Of a stretch of 8,132 bases of DNA, positions 6,305 to 8,132 are shown one piece after another. Each line of letters begins with the position of its first letter. Position 1 is the stretch's first letter. The notes beneath the pieces are model-generated. The model did no database searches. It was not told the DNA's origin and was given only the letters and a program-made list of their open reading frames with translations. Both the position numbers and the translations under genes were made by a program. The DNA comes from UBA6115 sp964534515 (GTDB lineage Bacteria > Bacillota > Clostridia > Christensenellales > Aristaeellaceae), in assembly GCA_964534515.1 (NCBI GenBank), contig CAZHPW010000100.1, positions 1 to 8,132 on the forward strand. The letters run 5' to 3'.

Positions 6305-7915
6305 TTATTCTGTTTGGATGTAGACGCTGACGCTGCCGCCCTTGCAATAAAAATCGGCTTCGCCGTGCTCGTTTAAGGTTACGGGGTCGGCAATCGCGCC
6401 GGTGACGTCACGCCACTTGGTGCCCTGCTTCTCCGGCCCAAAGCTCATCCGCTTAAAGCCATCCTCGCCGTTTGACATCACACAGGCCAGCCCGCTGCCA
6501 AAGTGCTCGGGCAGGCCTTTTCTAATCCAGCCGATGGTGTTGGCATGGTCAAAATAGTCCACCTGCTCGCCGTAAGCCTGGTATTTACGCGCTATGAGCA
6601 GCTTATCCAGGATGTCCTTTTTGCCCGGGATGCCGTTCTCGCCGGAAATGCCGTAATAGTCTCCGTAGAAAACGCAGGGATAGCCGTCCTCCCTCAACAG
6701 AATCAGGGCATAGGCCAGCGGCTTGAACCAATCGGCCACCCAGGATTCCAGCGCCTGACCGGGCTGGGAATCATGGTTGTCCACAAAGGTGGCGGCATTA
6801 AAGTAGTGGGAGTTGACCAGGCTGCCGTCAAAAATGGTCCTCAGGTCATAATCCCGTCCTCGCTGGCCGGCGGTTAGGAAATTAAAGTGAAGCGGCACAT
6901 CAAACAGCGCTGTCATGCCGTCGGTTTCATTCAGGTAGTGGTCCAGCGCCCCATGGTGGGAAGCCCAGTATTCCGCCACAAAGTACAGCGGCCGGTCCGT
7001 GGTCAGCTTCACATGGCGGATAAAGGCTTCCATGAAGCGGTGGTCGATGTGTTTCACCGCGTCCATGCGCATCCCGTCCAGGTTCATTTCCCGGGTGACC
7101 CATTCGCCCCAGCGCAGCACCTCGTCAATGACATCCTTGTTCTTGTAGTCAATGTCGGCAAACATCAGATAATCGGCGTTGCCCTGCTCCCCGCTCACCT
7201 GGTCGGAGAAGCCCTTGTCCTTGCCAAGAATCTTGTAGATGCCCATGTTGCCGGAGCGTTGGTCAAAATTGACCGCGGTAAAGTGCTGGAAGTTCCATTT
7301 GAACTCGGAGTACTTGCCCTGGCGGCCGCGGAAATGGAAACCGGTCCAACCCTCAATGTCAAAAGGCTCGCTCTGCACGAGGTTACGGTCGGACTGGTCC
7401 ACCTGAACCACCTGAAAGACCTCAGCTTCATCGGCTCCCGCTTTGTGGTTTAAGACCGCGTCGGCATAGGCCTGGATGCCCTGCGCGTGCAGCGCGTCAA
7501 TCGCAGCCTTTAATTGGTCCTTGGTGCCATACTTGGTGCGCACGTTGCCCTTCTGGTCAAACTCACCCAGGTCAAACAGGTCATAGATGCCGTAGCCCAC
7601 GTCGTTGGTGCCGGTGGATTTGCAAAACGGCGGCAGCCAAACGCCGCCCACGCCCAGTTTCTTCAGGTGTTCCGCGTCATCCCTGAGCCTGTTCCAGTGC
7701 TCCCCGTCATCGGGCAGGTACCACTCAAAGTACTGCATCATGACCTTGTTGTCGTCCGGCAGCTCCTCGTCCGTTACCGGCATATATAGTGGAATGTTTT
7801 TCTCATCGGCAATCTGCTGCGCGAGCTCCTTGAGCTCGTTTTCTTTTTCCTCAGGCAGCGTCTGCCAGATTTCCTGATGTACCAGGTCCCGGATATTCTC
7901 GTGATTGTCGCTCAT
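6305..7915 (-). CDS. Cytoplasmic alpha-amylase, GH13 (subfamily 5-like)
   Basis: This enzyme is predicted to hydrolyse internal alpha-1,4 bonds of glycogen, maltodextrins or starch fragments. With no signal peptide it should be intracellular (AmyA/AmyS-like). The catalytic barrel begins near residue 57 with VMMQYFEWYLP. The four GH13 regions are complete: DAVLNH (152-157), GMRMDAVKH (281-289; nucleophile D285), VAEYW (313-317; acid/base E315) and FVDNHD (377-382; transition-state stabiliser D382). FADIDY (252-257) matches the calcium-binding segment between domains A and B. A C-terminal beta domain follows to residue 536. Residues 1-56 are an acidic, probably helical extension rich in E, L and K that the usual family members lack. 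The start at 7915 is supported by GAGG about 7 nt upstream and a TATAAT box just before it, so the extension is probably real. Its role in glycogen turnover is inferred from cytoplasmic location only. Confidence 0.93.
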   Translation of the reverse strand: MSDNHENIRDLVHQEIWQTLPEEKENELKELAQQIADEKNIPLYMPVTDEELPDDNKVMMQYFEWYLPDDGEHWNRLRDDAEHLKKLGVGGVWLPPFCKSTGTNDVGYGIYDLFDLGEFDQKGNVRTKYGTKDQLKAAIDALHAQGIQAYADAVLNHKAGADEAEVFQVVQVDQSDRNLVQSEPFDIEGWTGFHFRGRQGKYSEFKWNFQHFTAVNFDQRSGNMGIYKILGKDKGFSDQVSGEQGNADYLMFADIDYKNKDVIDEVLRWGEWVTREMNLDGMRMDAVKHIDHRFMEAFIRHVKLTTDRPLYFVAEYWASHHGALDHYLNETDGMTALFDVPLHFNFLTAGQRGRDYDLRTIFDGSLVNSHYFNAATFVDNHDSQPGQALESWVADWFKPLAYALILLREDGYPCVFYGDYYGISGENGIPGKKDILDKLLIARKYQAYGEQVDYFDHANTIGWIRKGLPEHFGSGLACVMSNGEDGFKRMSFGPEKQGTKWRDVTGAIADPVTLNEHGEADFYCKGGSVSVYIQTE

Positions 7916-7939
7916 GGCTGTACCTCATTTCTTATCTCT

Positions 7940-7966
7940 ATTATAAGATGTTTTCCGCTTCATCAA
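7940..7966 (-). promoter_or_regulatory. Promoter of the alpha-amylase gene
   Basis: A perfect TATAAT on the minus strand (7945-7940) would start transcription near 7933, leaving an 18-nt leader containing GAGG before ATG 7915. The best -35 candidate is TTGATG (7966-7961) with a short 15-nt spacer, so the -35 is weak. Confidence 0.55.
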
Positions 7967-8036
7967 ACCATTTTGCCACGATTTGACAAAGAGGTTGCTT
8001 TTCCGCCGTATCGTAAAGGTTGAAAACCCCAGGAGA

Positions 8037-8093
8037 AAACAAAAAAATATTAGAAAAAAGTGCTTGACTTTGGTGTGGCGGGGGTGGTATATT
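8037..8093 (+). promoter_or_regulatory. Strong promoter with UP-like A tract, probably of an rRNA operon
   Basis: TTGACT (8064-8069) and TATATT (8088-8093) are separated by 18 nt. Immediately upstream, 8037-8060 is almost entirely A with scattered T, exactly where an alpha-subunit UP element would sit. The spacer is strikingly G-rich, unlike other promoters in this window. Predicted start is near 8100. The combination of UP element, near-consensus hexamers and the following boxA-like leader is typical of stable RNA operons. Confidence 0.7.
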
Positions 8094-8099
8094 ATTCGG

Positions 8100-8132
8100 G
8101 CACCCCAAACGGGTGCGCGGACCTTGAAAACG
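8100..8132 (+). promoter_or_regulatory. Leader of probable rRNA operon: hairpin plus boxA-like motif (partial)
   Basis: From the predicted transcript start, GCACCC (8100-8105) can pair with GGGTGC (8111-8116) around a 5-nt loop. It is followed by CCTTGAAAAC (8122-8131), which differs by one base from the CTTTGAAAAC core of the boxA antitermination element in Bacillota rRNA leaders, as recalled from B. subtilis. The window ends here, so no 16S sequence is visible and the assignment rests on promoter and motif only. A tRNA or other stable RNA unit is the alternative. Confidence 0.55.

Noticed and set aside
6347..6365. Minus-strand hairpin with U-rich tail inside the amylase 3' end
   Set aside because: The stem is only CGGC/GCCG with a 3-nt loop, and the T-run is explained by the codons for D-F-Y; too weak to call a terminator.
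6887..7453. Plus-strand open frame of 188 codons inside the amylase gene
   Set aside because: It is antisense to conserved GH13 regions II and III, with no motif and no ribosome binding site of note.
7983..8014. TTGACA at 7983-7988 as a second, upstream rRNA promoter
   Set aside because: No acceptable -10 lies at 16-18 nt; the nearest candidate TATCGT is 20 nt away. A tandem promoter remains possible but is unsupported.

Overview
The window reads as a chromosomal housekeeping region of a moderately GC-rich member of the Bacillota, most likely a clostridial gut-type anaerobe. The evidence is AGGAGG-type ribosome binding sites, sigma-A promoters with perfect TATAAT boxes in short AT-rich gaps, a hairpin-plus-U-tract terminator, a DacF-like D-Ala-D-Ala carboxypeptidase carrying PG_binding_1 domains, and at the right edge a leader element resembling the boxA of Bacillota rRNA operons. 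Placement below phylum or class level is inference and not certain.

Layout, left to right. Positions 1-87 lie beyond the 3' end of dapB and hold no recognisable gene. Positions 88-2814, minus strand, hold asd-dapA-dapB, a tight operon for the first committed steps from aspartyl phosphate to tetrahydrodipicolinate, the precursor of diaminopimelate and lysine. asd and dapA are 10 nt apart; dapA and dapB share an ATGA overlap. Positions 2832-2866 hold an intrinsic terminator-like hairpin. Positions 2875-4785, minus strand, hold a two-gene unit: a Gfo/Idh/MocA NAD(P)-dependent oxidoreductase followed by a xylose-isomerase-like TIM-barrel sugar-phosphate isomerase/epimerase. A well-formed sigma-A promoter precedes it. 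Positions 4786-4948 are a divergent promoter region. Positions 4949-6304, plus strand, hold a secreted D-alanyl-D-alanine carboxypeptidase with two N-terminal peptidoglycan-binding domains. Positions 6305-7915, minus strand, hold a cytoplasmic GH13 alpha-amylase whose stop codon directly abuts that of the carboxypeptidase. Positions 7916-8132 hold the amylase promoter and, facing right, a strong promoter with an A-rich UP-like element, a leader hairpin and a boxA-like motif. This is probably the start of a ribosomal RNA operon whose genes lie outside the window.

How the genes fit together. The asd-dapA-dapB products feed diaminopimelate/lysine synthesis and hence peptidoglycan, and the carboxypeptidase trims peptidoglycan stem peptides, so part of the window has a cell-wall theme. 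The oxidoreductase/isomerase pair looks like a small sugar or polyol redox module of unknown substrate. Because the hairpin between that module and asd leaves almost no room for a separate promoter, the dap genes may be expressed by read-through from the sugar module's promoter. No mobile element, CRISPR array, tRNA or clearly novel system was seen. The most unusual points are the regulatory arrangement before asd, the archaeal/fungal-type Asd, and the amylase's N-terminal extension.
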